Assembly: GCF_032854445.1 (NCBI RefSeq)
Contig: NC_088295.1
Span: 27,081,385-27,145,384, forward strand
Length of the DNA: 64,000 nucleotides
Source: Liolophura sinensis
Lineage: Eukaryota; Mollusca; Polyplacophora; Chitonida; Chitonidae
Reading direction: 5' to 3'
The translations under genes were made by a program, and so were the position numbers. Under the pieces are notes generated by a model. That model saw only the letters and a list, made by a program, of their open reading frames with translations, was not told the DNA's origin and did not search any database. Below, piece by piece: positions 14,063 through 26,257 of the stretch (position 1 is its first letter; each line of letters opens with the position of its first letter).

Positions 14063-17000
14063 CTATCTTCTTCTCTTACTGGGCATAACTATTATCTCAC
14101 TGTCTGAATCTGATGAGTCAAAGGCCACGCCCCTTTTCTTCTGACTTGTGGTCGATCGGCGCCCATCTGACTGGGTGGGTTTCTTTCGACTAGATGATGG
14201 GATGTCTTCAAAAGGGTCATCATCATCTGAGAGATCACTACCAAGTACAAAAAGATGTGAATGGTTAAACATTTTCACATTCAAATAAACCTACTATAAT
14301 GTAGAAAGATGTTTTTCCCCCCAATACAAAATCCCCAAAGCTTGAGTGATTGGTTTTTTCATGCCATATTCAAGAATTTATCACTTTTTATTATACCATG
14401 GCATGTTATGGATGGAAACAAAGCCTTTTGCCCATGGTAGCCTAACAAGTTGTTTTCCACAAACATTGTAAAGTTAGGGAATTTCAGATGTTCGGGTATC
14501 TTTGGACAGATTATAAATTAGCTCATCGGGAAACTATTGCATTGTACTTCAAATAATCTGCAAAAGCTGAAGAGACAATCTAGGGAATATTGTCTGGCTG
14601 TCGGACTGTGTTATTGTGTAAAAAAAAAAAAAAAAATCAGTTTGATGTAAATATTTACACACTGTTAATATAAGAAAAAACTGTTTAATATAAGAAAAAA
14701 ACAAAGGTGTCCAAATGTCCCTGAGATATTTCGGAAATTCCCCAACTGTGATGTCCTTGATAGTCATCAACCAATAAATAAAGCATACGGGAAAGATATC
14801 AGCTGTTCTTGAGCCTATATTCAAATTCTCCACTATTCGGTAGATTTCACCTAGCAAAGATGAGGAGAGAATCTTTAGTATTTTTCTTCCTTTGGCCATG
14901 TGTATCCGAAAGGACTTCACCGTAGACTGCACGCACAGACCTCAAGTACAGCGTCAAGCAACACCAAAATGAATTAAAGCTGTTATCCAACAGCACTGCC
15001 AGGGCCCACACTACTACCTGTACCACTTCAGGTAGCATAATGTCTACAAAGTTCATCATGATTGGGGGAAAAAAAGCAAAAAAAAAGATTGGCAGGAATG
15101 AACATGATTTAAATCACAGCAAGCCAGATACAATGTAATTGGGGCTTGTGTAAAGACCAGTGAATAGAAAATAACCATTGCTCTCAGACAGCAGTGCTGG
15201 GCATACATGTATAGCTGTTGAGCACAGCTATTCTGGGGATTTTCTCTGTACGCTCTGCATAAATTACATGCTGAATAGCAGAAATAAGAACGAAAGAAGA
15301 AAAAATGTGCAAAGGAATATTCTGGATTTGAACTGTCGACTACCAGGCATCATTTACAATGGGCCTAGTACTGAAGACTAGCACAGAGATTAGGCAAAAA
15401 CAATACAATGTTGAAAAATTGATGCCTGTTCCCACGAAAACTGTAGTGAAAAGTTTTTTGGCAATCACGTGAAAACCACAGCTCAAATGGGAAAAATTCT
15501 TTCAAATTCATAATTCTAAGGTCAAGGTATTCTCAGAAATGTTTTTTTTTCAATACAATTGTGCATTTACAACCTAATTTGCATACAAAACACAAGAATA
15601 TTTGGAATCTTTGTTGGGTCATCCACTTAGAAGCTTATCAATAAAATTCAAAATGGCTGCTGAATCATGTCTGGCAAAACAGCACAAAACGTCAAAAGTT
15701 GCTTCGTATGTTCATTATAAAAACTGCAAAGTTTGGTTTTGCTTCCTTCACCAGTTTTTGACATATTGTAATTTTACAATTTTAATAATAATAATAATCC
15801 TAATGATTTGCAGCTAGGATACAGAGGACCACTAATAATACAAACAATGTCCAGTTAGGATAGCATGGATCACCAATAAATGAATTCATAAAGTAAATAA
15901 ATATATCAACATCTGTTTCATCAACATTTTTCTTGTACTAGATACAAACATTCCAAATATTTACAAACAGAAGATGACAAGTACTTTGCCCTGCTGTATG
16001 ACTGTCGTGAAGTGGAGCTCTGGGAGGCTGCGGAAAACACGTCAGCTATGGAATGGCCCCTAGGTTCTGCCACTACAGGGCTCTTGCCCCTGCCCCCTCG
16101 GCTCCCTCTCCCCCTCCCTCTACCACGGGTGGGTTTGGTGGATGTGTCAAGGTCCAAATCTTCTGAGGTTTTCTTCCCCTTGCCTCCATGCGCCCTGCCT
16201 CTCCCCCGACCCCGCCCACGACTTGTGCCAGGGGACGGACCATTTTCATCTGAGTCCATGTCATCAATGGTAGTCACGTCCATACTATCTGCCGAGCTTT
16301 TCTCGTGGACGCGTTTTAACACCTCCTTCACTTCCTCGTCTTCTTCACCTGCTTTTTTCTTCCTCTCATCCTTGTATCGGCTGACCTCTGCATCAATCAT
16401 CTCCTCCTCGGCGTTCCTATCCTTCAGCACACCCTGAAAACAGGCAAACAGCCAGATAAGACACAGGGCATGTTAGGCAATTAAAACACACCAGAAATTA
16501 GTATTTCTGGCTAAAAGTATATCAAACTCTCTTTATGTTCGCCTTTTGAGACTGTTTTGCTTTAGAACACATAAACTTTTGTATTTGTAGCAAGGGGCAA
16601 TAAGGTCTTAAATCAAATTCTACTAAATATAAAAATAACAATATCTGTAAGGATGGGGGCCAGGGGTGGTGGGGGGGGGGGCATGGAGAGAAAGCCAGCG
16701 AGAGCCTAAGCTGTAACTGAATAAATGGCAACTTCAGAATGAACTTGGTTCTCAGGCATTACTGTTTCACTAAATACATCCAAAAAATACATCTGGTGCA
16801 TATGTATAACCATGATGGGTGTAGAGAAAACAGAAGGTAACATGTCTTCACTAGACAAAAATATCTTCTTTGGCCTTTTGGAGATGGTGGGGGGGAGGGG
16901 GGACCTCAACAAAGAGAAGAGATACAACCCAAAGCACTTTTACCAGCAGGCATATATACCTGCATTTTCTGTAGCTGATATTTCACCAGCTCTCCTATGG

Positions 17001-20000
17001 CATCCTTCTCTTCTTTGTCCACAAATTCAGACACTGCGTCACCCATTCCCTTTTCGGACAACACTTGTAACTGTAGAGTCTACAACAAAATTACACTATT
17101 TCAACATAACGCGATCATTAAAACTATTCTCATACTCTTATGAATCATGCACAATCACACATTCCAACCACTTCCTTCTCTGGTAAAAACTGTAGTCTCT
17201 ATCATTCCAACAGTCTTTGTAAAAATTATGTTCATTTATACTCTTAACAAATTATTTATTTGAATTTTGTTTAACTCGATACTCTAGAATTTTTCAGTTC
17301 TGCTATGGCAGCAATTTTATAGGAGTTGGATAAAACTGGAGTGCCCAGAGTAAATCAGACTTCTGGTAAACTACTAGTGAGCTTTCCCATTCCTGTTGAT
17401 AGCCTTAATACCTAATTACGCCATTAATTGTTTATCCCAAGGCACTGTCGGTAAATTCTGGGATCACACATGGTTGCAGTTAAAATGCCACACTTAAAAG
17501 TTACCTGTCTACAACTTCAGAGAACGAGATTTCATTCCAAACAGTGTGTGCAAAATCTAAATGTTTTTTCTTATTTCGGTAATATTCACTGTTAGACAGG
17601 AGTAGAAAATGTTACTGCCTTCAGCTGAATTCATTTTATAGATTTAGCAGAAGAATGGAGAGCTTTGGTCAAACCTAAGTTGACAGATGTTCTCTTGTAC
17701 TGCATGGGTAATGTGTTTCCAGTTTGTTCAGAAAATATGATCGCAGAGGCAGGTATGCACATCACATTACACGGTTTGGGCCCAAGTTACTTAAGGTGGC
17801 AAAGGTTCCCCATTCTTCTCTTTTGTACCAACCTTATCTGCCGCAGAGAAGTAATCTCTGACCATATCCTCAACTCTGATACTGTCCACTTCATTTGTCT
17901 TGAAACTGTCAAGGGCATCAGCATCTGCAACATGCCAAGTTTCATTCAAATTAATTGACACTGGCCGGACAGATTTAGTTTATGCTTCAAGCCACTGACC
18001 CTTGACTCAAACAGCTACAGGTTCCAGTGAAGACCAAAAAACACACTGAACATTGTACGTGTCGCTACCCTTAAATAAGCAAAATATTTTTTACTTCATT
18101 GTTGAATACCAATTAAGTTAATAAAAAGTTAATAAAACAGAACACATGGGGGATCAGTGGCCAGATTGGTCAATATTCATATATTTATCGTGTGCTTACA
18201 CCATTCAAGAGCATAAAGAAAACCTGACTTCCTGGAGTAAACCACCATCCTTCAAAGTGAAAATAAACCTCCCCGCTTAAGGCTTCAACTGGATTTGGTC
18301 AATACTGCATGCAACATGGCATGGGGACATCTCAGAATGTCATGCCACCCAAACACAACACCCAGTATTACATCACCACATACACCCATACCAGTCCATT
18401 TAGACGGCAATATGTCATTGGGTTTAGGTACATAATGCTTCAGGTCATCCACAACTATAAAATGTCAGGAATGTTAATCATGCTGGCAACGGTTCACCCG
18501 TATATTGTCATACTGAAAAGTTTTATTTTAACTCTTGAATACCAAAAGAAAACTTCCACTAGTAAATCTTACACACTTAAATATGAGCCTATTTTCTACT
18601 GTGGCTAAGATTTACAAGAGAATGGTGATGTAAAGGCAAGCAGCGATTGTGTCAAAACGTGCGTAAATATTTTAACTTACATAATTGCCTAGCATTATGT
18701 GTATCTAATCTAACACGCATGCATCGGACTTGAACGATGGGGTTGCTCTTTGCAAGCATTATACCCGAATCGGGTCCACACAGCTCTTGGGCTAAGGGTA
18801 GCCAGCGGTCCTCGCGTATCAGTATAAATAAGCCACCCTCAGACCGAGGTCTCGGACTACACCTCACCTAATTTAACATCCTTCTTATCGGTCTGAGTTT
18901 TCCTTTTCATGAAATGCACAATATCCTTTGGGTTAGCCACTCTGTCCACAAATTTTTGACCAAACCTGCAAAATAATTATACACTAACTAAGACAGAATG
19001 TTCTGATTAAAATTAGAAAAAACACAAATTAATGAAATGTGTAGATATGTTGGTATCTTTTTCCCTAGCAATCACTAAATCCGAATCTGAAAGTGTCCTG
19101 TATATTTCTTGAACATTACCAAGATAATAAAAAAAAAATGTTATTTCCTTTTCATTTATGGTTGAATAACAAACTAGGACACTCATAACTTAGGAAGGAA
19201 TGTGGACCTACATTTACTGCAGTGCAACTGGGGAGTGATCAGAAAGCTCCTCTCACCTATGAATGCTGAAGGGTTCAAAGCCGCCGCTGTAATCCACCCT
19301 TATCCGGATCAAAGGTTTGTCAGGCTGCTTCTCATTCCCTGTGTGCTCAAGTACTGCAAGTGAAAGTACAATACCGGATTATCCACTTTCAGGGGCCTCG
19401 GTGGCTGAGGGGTTATCACACCAGCGCAGCGCAATGACCTAGGAGCCTCTCACCAATGCGGTCACTGTGAGTTCAAGTCCACCTCATGCTGGCTTCCTCT
19501 CCAGCCATACATGGGAAGGTCTGTCAGCAACCTGCGGATGGCAGTGGATTTCCCCGCGCTCTGTCTGTTTTCCTCCTACTATAATGCTGGCTGCTGTCAT
19601 ATAAGTGAAATATTCTTGAGGTTAAATATAACCTTTAAAGTATTTTGTCAATCATAAATAGTGAGCTAGCAAGAATATAAAATCAATACTGGACCTGTTT
19701 ATGTTCAATGAAGCTGTTTTCCTCACACATTAATGCTGGCCTTCATCGTATAAGTGAAATATTCCTGAGTATAAATAAATCAATCAAATAAATAAATAAA
19801 ATATCCACTTGCCACACCATTTCATTATAAAGGACCAAACACATGTGCTAAAAAAAAAAAATCTTTAGATATGGAGGAATTTTTGCCTTTAAATACATGT
19901 GCAACAGTGTTCGTATAACAATGAATGTGAAGCCTTCCAAATAGCAACAGCGTTTTGAGGCAATTGTGCTCAGCCTTGTGCTCAGTTGTCTTCCACCAAT

Positions 20001-21213
20001 ATGGTGTGCAGGTCTGTTGAACATGGGGAAACTTTGTCAGTAATTTAACCATAGTTTCCTACACCCATAAAACTGGCTGCTAACAAATTTATGAAGTGAC
20101 TTATTACCTTCTTTAGAAACTAAGGTGTTAAACAACAATCACGTAAATAAATACATTCAGTCTTGTAAACGTACCTGCTTTGTCAAGCAACATTTCTACT
20201 TTCTCCTGACAATATGTCTCCACTTTTTTACTGATGTCATGGTCATCTGGGTCCAGATTGGTCTCACTCAGAATCACATCCTCCATGTAGAACTGTCGCA
20301 CAGTCAACAGAGGAATCTTCTCCATTTTAAAATCTTTGCCATGAATTTTCAATATGCCAATGTGTTTCTTGACAGTCTCTCCCTCGCTGAGTGAAGTGGC
20401 GATACTACTTCCAGGCTGGGAGACGTAGAAGTTTTGAACGCCATTCCACTCAGGATCAATACGACATTCATGCTCATGACCCCAGATAATGAGATCAAGA
20501 AAGTCATCGAGGAACTGTTCTGGGATGTAATTGGTGGCAGAATGCTTTGAGCGATTTTGATGAATGACAAACATGTTAAACCAATCATCTTTGTTTTCCT
20601 TGGGGCGAAGCATTGAAATGTTTTTATGAATGAACATACGATGGAGGCGTTCGTCTCGAACAGATCCCAGACCAAACATTGCTAGCTTAGTGCTGCCTTT
20701 CTGGAACAAGATAGGACTGATTTCTATTTTTTCTAATGACGATGGCTTCCCAAAATAATTGACCAGCCCACACGAGTGAAGGAGGTCGAGAGAGCAGAGG
20801 TTACCCAGGCCTGTTGGGTCATCATGGTTACCATGTATAGAGAACACCGGCACCGACACATTAAGATTGGAGTCCTCATAATTCAGCATAGGAAAGTCAC
20901 AATGGTAAAAATCTACAGACTGATCACTGAGAACTTCAAACTGGACAGGGTTATCTCCTAGACAGTACTTCCTTAGCAACGCTATCGTCCCATTAACCGC
21001 TTTACGTGACGGCTTGTTGTCATGGTATAAGTCACCCCCTAATAAAACAAAGTCCACTTCATGTTTCACCGCAGTCTCTAGTATTTCCTCAAAAGTTTTC
21101 AAAGAATCCTTTGCTCGCTCTGGGTCTTTCTCACCATATCCAACATGACAGTCTGTGGCCACCAATATCTTGAATGTATTCTCATCATCATTCCCATCCG
21201 CTGCTCGAGGCAT
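14063..21213 (-). CDS. MRE11: MRE11 double-strand-break repair nuclease
   Basis: Manganese-dependent exonuclease and endonuclease of the nuclear MRE11-RAD50-NBS1 complex, which senses and resects DNA breaks. Coding exons on the minus strand are 21213-20175, 19353-19257, 18965-18868, 17924-17833, 17070-16960, 16433-15985 and 14237-14063. They give 686 residues, close to the roughly 700 usual for animals. Phosphodiesterase motifs are intact: D21 and H23 (ATDCHVGY), [10 protein letters not shown] near 61, GNHDDP near 128-133, VIHQN and WGHEHE. The capping domain follows ([10 protein letters not shown], then [10 protein letters not shown]). Exon 6 carries two arginine-glycine runs (a GAR motif, the known PRMT1 target type). 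The tail is Ser/Asp-rich and ends in SKRRR. The start is fixed by family alignment. A splice acceptor (TTTTTAG) lies four bases upstream of the ATG, so a 5' UTR exon exists further upstream. Confidence 0.97.
16655..16681 (+). other. G-run cluster (G-quadruplex motif) in MRE11 intron 5
   Basis: Runs of 5, 4 and 11 G separated by 3-4 bases fit the G3+ N1-7 pattern. A second purine tract (16889-16902, 7 G then 6 G split by one A) lies in the same intron. Both are on the template strand of MRE11. Confidence 0.5.
18570..18864 (-). repeat. Dispersed repeat R, copy 1, in MRE11 intron 3
   Basis: On the minus strand this begins CCGAGACCTCGGTCT and runs to CTCTTGTAAATCTTAGCC and GGCTCATATTTAAG. It aligns over its length with the plus-strand sequence at 23072-23344. 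It contains a TTCAAGTCCGA stretch like an RNA polymerase III B box and an upstream TAGCCCAAGAG like an A box, so a tRNA-derived SINE is possible. The family is not one I recognise. Confidence 0.7.
19392..19630 (+). repeat. tRNA-derived SINE, family 1, in MRE11 intron 1
   Basis: Forward copy with the head (GGGGCCTCGGTGGCTGAGG), the GTGAGTTCAAGTCC B-box region, the conserved body and ATAAGTGAAATATTCTTGAG. Instead of the usual terminal AATAAA repeat it continues into the segment shared with the dynein intron. Confidence 0.9.
19631..19800 (+). repeat. SINE-linked spacer plus second SINE tail
   Basis: 19631-19721 matches the reverse complement of 10499-10590 (for example TTTTGTCAATCATAAAT and GCTAGCAAGAATATAAAA). 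From about 19724 a second family-1 tail begins (TAATGCTGGC, then GTATAAGTGAAATATTCCTGAG) and ends in AATAAATAAATAAA. Confidence 0.75.
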
Positions 21214-23071
21214 ATTTCTAAAAAGATAAAAAAAATAAACACCAATCAGTGATCAGCAACTGCATTATTTTGATTGGCATTTCATGCTACAAAGTACTTC
21301 AGTTAATTTTGGTGGTCAGGTTTATGGGTAAAAGAAATAAAACAAGAGGGAAGTTTCGAGTTCGAACTCTTGTCCTTAAAGGTAAAGATAGTCAAAGCAT
21401 ATATTAATATTCAACTTGTCTAAAATGTTCTGGATACACAAATTCAGAAGTTCACAAACATTCAGAACCTCATTTTTTTTTCCTATGTGAAACTTTTTTA
21501 AGGCACACATGTTATAGTAAATGTAATCAAAAATAGCTGACTTACATTTTTCACAGGTCACATGGTATAGTAGGATGTTTTTTACCTACAGTTCAACAAG
21601 GGACTATCAGTAAGTAAGCCTCGGACTGCCAGATGGCACAAATCGACATTGACCTTGAGGAAAACATATACAACATGTGCCCATCTACAAAATTCTATTC
21701 AAATTCGGATTATCAACTTTAAAACCAAAGCAGGACTAAGTCATTGGAGAACTTCTACAAATGGTGAAAGTCCGCACCTCTGTGTGGTTCTCTGACGATG
21801 TACTAACATACCAAGCAGTACAGAGCCACATCTAAACCTGGAAGAAATCAGCCGGGATTAAGAAGCCTGTTCTTGCAGTCACGTGACTTGGGGATTCCCA
21901 TGAAACATCATCTGGTTTCGGGATACAAATAAGTAGGTGGCTTATGTAGTAGCTCATACATATTCAGGCAGCCCTACTACACACAAAGATAAAAACACTC
22001 AATCTCAAGTGCCAACGTGCTGGTGGATATCTCCAAAAACATAGCGTACAACTTGTAGATACGAGACGAAGCCACTCGGTTAGAACAACTGTCAGCAATA
22101 CAACTTCATAAACTCCGTCATTTTGTAAATATCTTCGTCCCTTGGTGAGTTTCATGCATGTCACCTGACATCGCAAAGGACTGCGCGGTTATGTCAAAGA
22201 GAAACAAGGCTTTTGTTCTCAGAGATGAAGACCTCCACAGTGGAAACACACTGATTTACTGTATACATTGACTGAAAATGCTCAAATAGATTTGATCTTG
22301 TTGTTCACATAGAAATGTACAAGGTCAGTCCTGTTTACATTGCATTTCCTAAGTTTTCTGCTTCCAACACTGGTGATTTCATCCGAGAGTGGGTGAAGCT
22401 GACCTGCTTGGTACATTAGTGCATTGTTAAATCGGATGTCAGCTGCACTTGTGGAGTTATGTTTTGATGTGATCTGCACGCAGATTTGGGCTTGTCAAAA
22501 CAGAAGATTTCCTTGGCTGCTTTCCTCGGCTTGAAACAGAGGCAGTTCACGCTGACAGAAGAAAGGTTGACGGCTATAACCTCGGCTATAATTTGGCTTC
22601 ACCAAATTTATGTGTTATTGGCGATATTCTGGGCGCATGATGTTGTTACATGTTGTAACATGTTGCATAACATGGCCATATGACACTGTATCAAGTCAGA
22701 GCTATAAAACACAGGATCATATTATACTGAACTAATCACATACCATGGACATAAACATATCCATCCATATCCATCCAACTTTAGATGGGAGTTGTAAAGA
22801 CTAGGGTAATGCATTCTGACATCATTTTTTTCCCACGGTCACATGCTTTTACCGACTTTTCATTGGTTAAAATTGAATGGGGAGATGTTCAATTTGCACA
22901 CAAAGTCAAACAGTGTAAATAAGACACTAGAGATGTTGTGCTGGAGCATGGTTTTTAGATGTCTTTAGGGCAGATGAACATGGTAAGAGATGAATGCGCA
23001 TGTGCGTGTGTCACATGCTTTTTGTCACATGGACTACATCTGAAAAGGGTCTCCTCCATATTTGGTTAGCC

Positions 23072-23344
23072 AGAGACCTCGGTCTAAGAGTGGCTGATAT
23101 ATACTGATACACGGGGGACTGCTGGGCACCCTTAGCCTGTGAGCTACGTGGACCCAATTTCGGTACAATGCTTTCAAAGAGCTACCCTCTCGTTCAATTC
23201 TGAGGCATGTGCATTAGGTTCGTCCTGAATGCACATAAAGCATGGTGCTTCTGAAAGATAAAATATTTATGCAGATTTTGCCTTTACATCACCCTTCTCT
23301 TGTAAATCTTTTCCAAAGTCGAAAATGGGCTCATACTTAGCAGG
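23072..23344 (+). repeat. Dispersed repeat R, copy 2
   Basis: Plus-strand counterpart of 18864-18570. Shared blocks include AGACCTCGGTCT, TATACTGATAC, ACCCTTAGCC, TGGACCCAATTTCGG, CCTTTACATCACCCTTCTC and TTGTAAATCTT. The two copies are inverted relative to each other and about 4.2 kb apart. Confidence 0.7.
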
Positions 23345-24651
23345 TCACCACACGCTGCCATGTCTTTAAAATCAGGGTCAGCGAGGCACGCATGCACATC
23401 AGCAGTTGACCTTTCTGTGAAATTCAGAATGGAATGGATGCAGGAGATAATCCCCCTTTCTTTACTGCTAACTTTATTTTACAATTTGTACAAACTGTGG
23501 GGTCTGTCATTCTGCTCCAGTCAATTGCAAATTTGTGCCTCTGCAGTAAAATAGCTTTATGTTGGTCAAAACTGACAGCTAGCTGATTAAAACATAGTGA
23601 CATTGTGAAGGTCAACCACGGGGAGCATGCACGGGGAGCAACAACCCTGTTTATTACTGTAAATTTGTTTTGTTTTTTTTTTCATATTTTTAGTCAATCC
23701 TTTAGTTGTGTTGTATTATTTGTGTTGTGTTGAATTCTTTGAATGAAAATTTCAGTTCAGTCACAAATGTGAATTATCTTGGATTTACTGGTTGTAAAAG
23801 CTACAGAATGTGAAAAAAAAAAATGGCAGAGGAACAGAGAATGTCTTGGTGAACACAATTTATTGGAGTTTTACCAGATTAATGCATGTATTGTTCATTG
23901 TGCACGGATTTTTGTTGCGCAGAGTTTCTCCACGCTAAGATGCTCTTAAATATTTTAACCTGGAAGACTCCTCGACTGTGATCTATGACCAGCCCAATAT
24001 TAGAAGATCACAGCAGAGACCCTCTACTCCATATTTGGCAGCCTAATTTGGGGAAGCACGAATGAATCGACGTCAGTAGTGACGTAGAAAGTTACACGTA
24101 AATACTACCCTTGTCCTTACAACTTCCCTTTAGTTTACTAATTAGCCTTCATCTTGTTGTTGTTGAAAACCAAACACACGCATTGGCTACTTTCAGTTTT
24201 ACCTTTTTACCTTATATCAATGTTTTTGTGTGACGCAGAGGAATGTCTGAATGATGTCAGAAGACCGACAATACTTCAAGGCCAAATGGACAGCTCATTG
24301 ACGTACGATCTGTGAACGCCACTGATTAAACCCTTTGAAAAATGCGGGAAATAGCATACGTTTCGTTCTCTGCCAGAGGGCTCCTTATCTTTACTTCCGG
24401 TCAGTAATACCCGGAAAAGCAAACTGCTTTCTTTGACAATCGTTTTTAAATTCGTAAAGGATTTTAAGTATCAGATGTAGGAAAACAATTCCTGCCGCTA
24501 AAACTTAGATCACACAGTATACGTTCTGATGCAACCCAAAAATATCATATATTCTTAGATAAAGAGCGCAGCAAGTGGAGTGCGTTCAAGTTTTTGCGCT
24601 GTGTTGTTGTGACGGGTAACGAGACCAGACCTGCCCTGCGAGGAGTTTGTA

Positions 24652-24665
24652 GTCTCCATAGAAAT
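24652..24665 (+). promoter_or_regulatory. Candidate RFX X-box near the CFAP96 promoter
   Basis: GTCTCCATAGAAAT fits the X-box consensus GTHNYYATRRNAAC at 13 of 14 positions; only the last base differs. It lies about 140 bases before the putative first-exon donor at 24804, a plausible promoter distance for a ciliary gene. Confidence 0.35.
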
Positions 24666-25800
24666 TATGACAACAACATGTTGCAGTCCGTGAAAATGGC
24701 TTGAGAGGGTTTAATGTTTCTCGGGTTGTTTGTCACTGTTTGCTCATACAGTTCCACCTGCGCTCCGGGGTCAATGTAAAATAACTAAAGGCAACATACT
24801 GCAGGTAATTATTTCAGAAAATAGGTCATTCATTACACAGTTGTGAATGGTTTTAATATGCAAATCGTTACAAGATTGACAAATAACATTAGGCTTAGTG
24901 TTCTGTATACAAAATACAATGTAGATTGTAGTATCGCTGATATTTTCTTCCTCTTCCTTTTTCTTGTCTAACCCACTGTTATCAGGATGTATATGCCCTC
25001 AACAAAGGTGTTTGTGTGAATCAAAGTACAGGTATGCATATAGGCCTACATGTACAAATTAATAATGATTGATAATGTACAGAATATCTGTAACATTTGA
25101 TTGTGTACAATGGATAACATTTAGGATTGAATACAAAACTTTTGCATTTATTTTTGCAGCTTTCACAAGATATCTTAGAAATAAGACATAAGCTATTTCT
25201 GAATGTCTGGCATAGTACACCACTAGTGCAAATCTTAGAAACTTTTCAATATAGTGAACGTCCATAATATCGTAAGATTTGTGTCACATTGCTTTTAAGA
25301 TGTCAGGAGTTCAGGAATGGTCTTGGCTCCCTCGTCTCATATAATCAGTTACATATAAGAAAAGTGATGCAGCAGATGAATGAAATATGATCGGCATTGC
25401 TAGAAACATTTGGTACCCATCAGTTTAAACCACACTCCAGCAGTATCCATATGAACAACAAGAGAAAAAAATCTCTCTCCATGTGGATAAAAACTGCACT
25501 GTAATGTCTTTATAATCTCTCACTGCTATATGAGCTGGGTATAAGAAATGAACAACCTTGCTCTGTTACAGAAAATGTTTGTAGAAAAACAAACAACCAT
25601 GAATTAATTTAATTTCCAAAACCAAAGCATTTATTTTGTTAGCTATTAAGTATAATACCTCAGTAGTTCTTACAGTTACATGTGTCCTGTACATCAATTA
25701 GTGAACTGAAATACCATGTGGTGTTGATGGGCAGTAAATATGCACCTTATTTTGATAAATTAATCCTTAGCTTTATTTCACTAAATAATATGATATGCTC

Positions 25801-26144
25801 TAAACCTTCAACGTTTTCAACCACTAAGGCATTTTCTTCCGTGGAATGTTTCCATACAATTATCAAGAAAATGACACCAAAAATTATTTGTTTGTGTTGA
25901 TAAGGATGCAAACTTCATACAACTGTACAGATCTATTATTTCTCTTAATCTCATAGTTTTCTCAGAATGTTTCAAAATGTTGGTTGCATTGGTCGTTGAA
26001 AAGGTTGAAGAGTTAGAGTGGTTTCTCAAACTTCATACAACTGTACAGATCTGTTATTTTTCTTAATCTCACAGTTTTCTCAGAATGTTTCAAAATGTTG
26101 GTTGCATTGGTCGTTGAAAAGGTTGAAGAGTTAGAGTGGTTTCT
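25801..26144. mobile_element. MITE-like element, copy B, with tandem-duplicated right half
   Basis: The element runs from TAAACCTTCAACG at 25801 to GTTGAAGAGTTA at 26015. A 118-base unit (25909-26026) is then repeated almost exactly at 26027-26144, so the right inverted repeat is present twice. The internal block CTCAGAATGTTTCAAAAT is shared with copies C and D. Confidence 0.75.
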
Positions 26145-26257
26145 CTTTATGATGCATTTAGGATGTTGGTCTTTTTCTCATTATTATAGGTCAAGCATTT
26201 AACAAAAAAAGAAGAAGAAAAAGTAGTTTGAAAAGTTCCACAGATATTCTAATAAAT

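Larger units (their letters stand above)
21214..26257. other. Divergent intergenic region between MRE11 and CFAP96
   Basis: Both flanking coding starts are preceded by splice acceptors: minus strand at 21219-21218 and plus strand at 26188-26189. Both genes therefore have upstream non-coding exons here. A likely CFAP96 first exon ends at 24804, where ATACTGCAG meets GTAATT. The region also holds repeat R copy 2 (23072-23344), one MITE (25801-26015) and its partial duplicate. I see no coding gene; the open frames of 60-75 codons have no recognisable content. Confidence 0.5.

Noticed and set aside
16012-16437. 141-codon plus-strand open frame
   Set aside because: It is antisense to MRE11 exon 16433-15985; the low-complexity proline/serine product mirrors the arginine-glycine codons.
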